Assembly (NCBI GenBank): GCA_039590215.1
Contig: JBDHFX010000080.1
Location: 1 to 6,980, forward strand
Origin: CAMYLR01 sp039590215
GTDB lineage: Bacteria; Gemmatimonadota; Gemmatimonadetes; JACCXV01; JAHWKZ01
DNA length: 6,980 bases
Reading direction: 5' to 3'
Positions 6,463-6,980 of the stretch are shown one piece after another (positions within the stretch are counted from its first letter, which is position 1; each line of letters begins with the position of its first letter). The position numbers and the translations under genes were made by a program. The notes below the pieces were generated by a model that made no database searches, was not told the origin of the DNA, and saw only the letters and a list, made by a program, of their open reading frames with translations.

Positions 6463-6980
6463 ATGAATCACTGGACAAGGATTGGGGTTGTCGGCCTGGG
6501 GCTCGTAGCCTTGGTCGTCAGCCCGGCCGTAGCGCAGGACGAACAGGGCGCGTACGCCGAGGAGCCCGAGGCCTACGCGGTCGTTGACGAGGCGCTCAGT
6601 GCGGGCCCGGAATCGATCGCGGCCGACGCCACGGTGATGGACTGGGAAGGCAACACGCTCAAAGAGGGCACCAACGGGTGGACCTGCATGCCGCCGCCGC
6701 CAGGTTTCGAGGAAGGCCCGATGTGCCTCGATGAGCCGTGGATGGCGTGGGCTGAGGCGTATGGAGCCAAGACCGACGTCGTGATCGACAAGGTCGGGAT
6801 CGGCTACATGCTGAAGGGCGACGCTGGGGCCAGCAACACCGACCCCTACGCCGAAGGGCCGACCGAGGACAACGACTGGGTCGAGGGGGGTCCACACTTG
6901 ATGCTCCTCGTGCCGGACGCCACCGCGTATGACGCCCTGTCGACCGACTACACGACCGGCGGACCGTGGGTCATGTGGGC
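6463..6980 (+). CDS. Secreted protein of unknown function (3' end missing)
   Basis: The frame is open from the ATG at 6463 to the right edge, giving 172 complete codons with no stop. A clear signal peptide (MNHWTR, hydrophobic 7-19, SPAVA|QDEQ) predicts export with cleavage after Ala24. The mature start is acidic and alanine-rich (GAYAEEPEAYAVVDEAL). A compact domain follows with ADATVMDW (54-61), EGTNGWTCMPPPPGFE (68-83), PMCLDEPWMAWAEAY (86-100), GYMLKGDAGASNTDPYAEGP (114-133) and GGPHLMLLVPD (142-152), and the visible part ends in TGGPWVMW. Cys75 and Cys88 could form a disulphide. I recall similar conserved hypothetical exported proteins in environmental bacteria but know no assigned function. 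There is no lipobox, so it is probably soluble in the periplasm or outside the cell. It starts 34 bases after the receptor stop with its own ribosome binding site, and is probably co-transcribed with the receptor. Coding is supported by the signal peptide, the ribosome binding site and the long GC-rich open frame. Confidence 0.85.
   Translation, partial: MNHWTRIGVVGLGLVALVVSPAVAQDEQGAYAEEPEAYAVVDEALSAGPESIAADATVMDWEGNTLKEGTNGWTCMPPPPGFEEGPMCLDEPWMAWAEAYGAKTDVVIDKVGIGYMLKGDAGASNTDPYAEGPTEDNDWVEGGPHLMLLVPDATAYDALSTDYTTGGPWVMW

Overview
The window is GC-rich and gene-dense, and every gene lies on the + strand. It reads as chromosome of a Gram-negative (outer-membrane-bearing) heterotroph. The evidence is a TonB-dependent outer-membrane receptor, signal peptides with A-x-A-type cleavage sites, GTG starts and short gaps between genes. 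The receptor carries an N-terminal carboxypeptidase-regulatory-like domain, and the last gene is an uncharacterised secreted protein. That pairing recalls Gemmatimonadota, Acidobacteriota or related environmental lineages, but the sequence does not settle the phylum. I see no RNA genes, insertion sequences, CRISPR arrays or phage genes.

Layout. Positions 1-646 hold the 3' part of a predicted SAM-dependent methyltransferase (COG4798 type); its start lies to the left of the window. Positions 657-1445 encode an enoyl-CoA hydratase/isomerase-family protein that keeps both catalytic glutamates. Positions 1457-3640 encode a fused alpha-beta NDP-forming acyl-CoA synthetase that keeps both histidines used in phosphoryl transfer. 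These three genes are separated by 10 and 11 bases, and the second and third start with GTG, so they look like one transcription unit. The synthetase would make an acyl-CoA with ATP or another NTP, and the hydratase could act on an unsaturated acyl-CoA. The substrate and the methyltransferase's part are unknown.

A second unit begins after the synthetase. A strong sigma-70-like promoter (TTGACG, 18 bases, CATAAT) overlaps the last codons and stop of the synthetase gene. It is followed by a good Shine-Dalgarno sequence and a 912-residue TonB-dependent receptor (3690-6428). Thirty-five bases downstream begins a secreted protein of unknown function (6463 to the right edge, no stop reached), with its own ribosome binding site. 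The two envelope proteins are probably co-expressed.

The region looks mostly ordinary. The points most worth a second look are the uncharacterised secreted protein, the internal promoter, and the CoA-ligase/hydratase pair of unknown substrate. I found no convincing evidence of a wholly new system.
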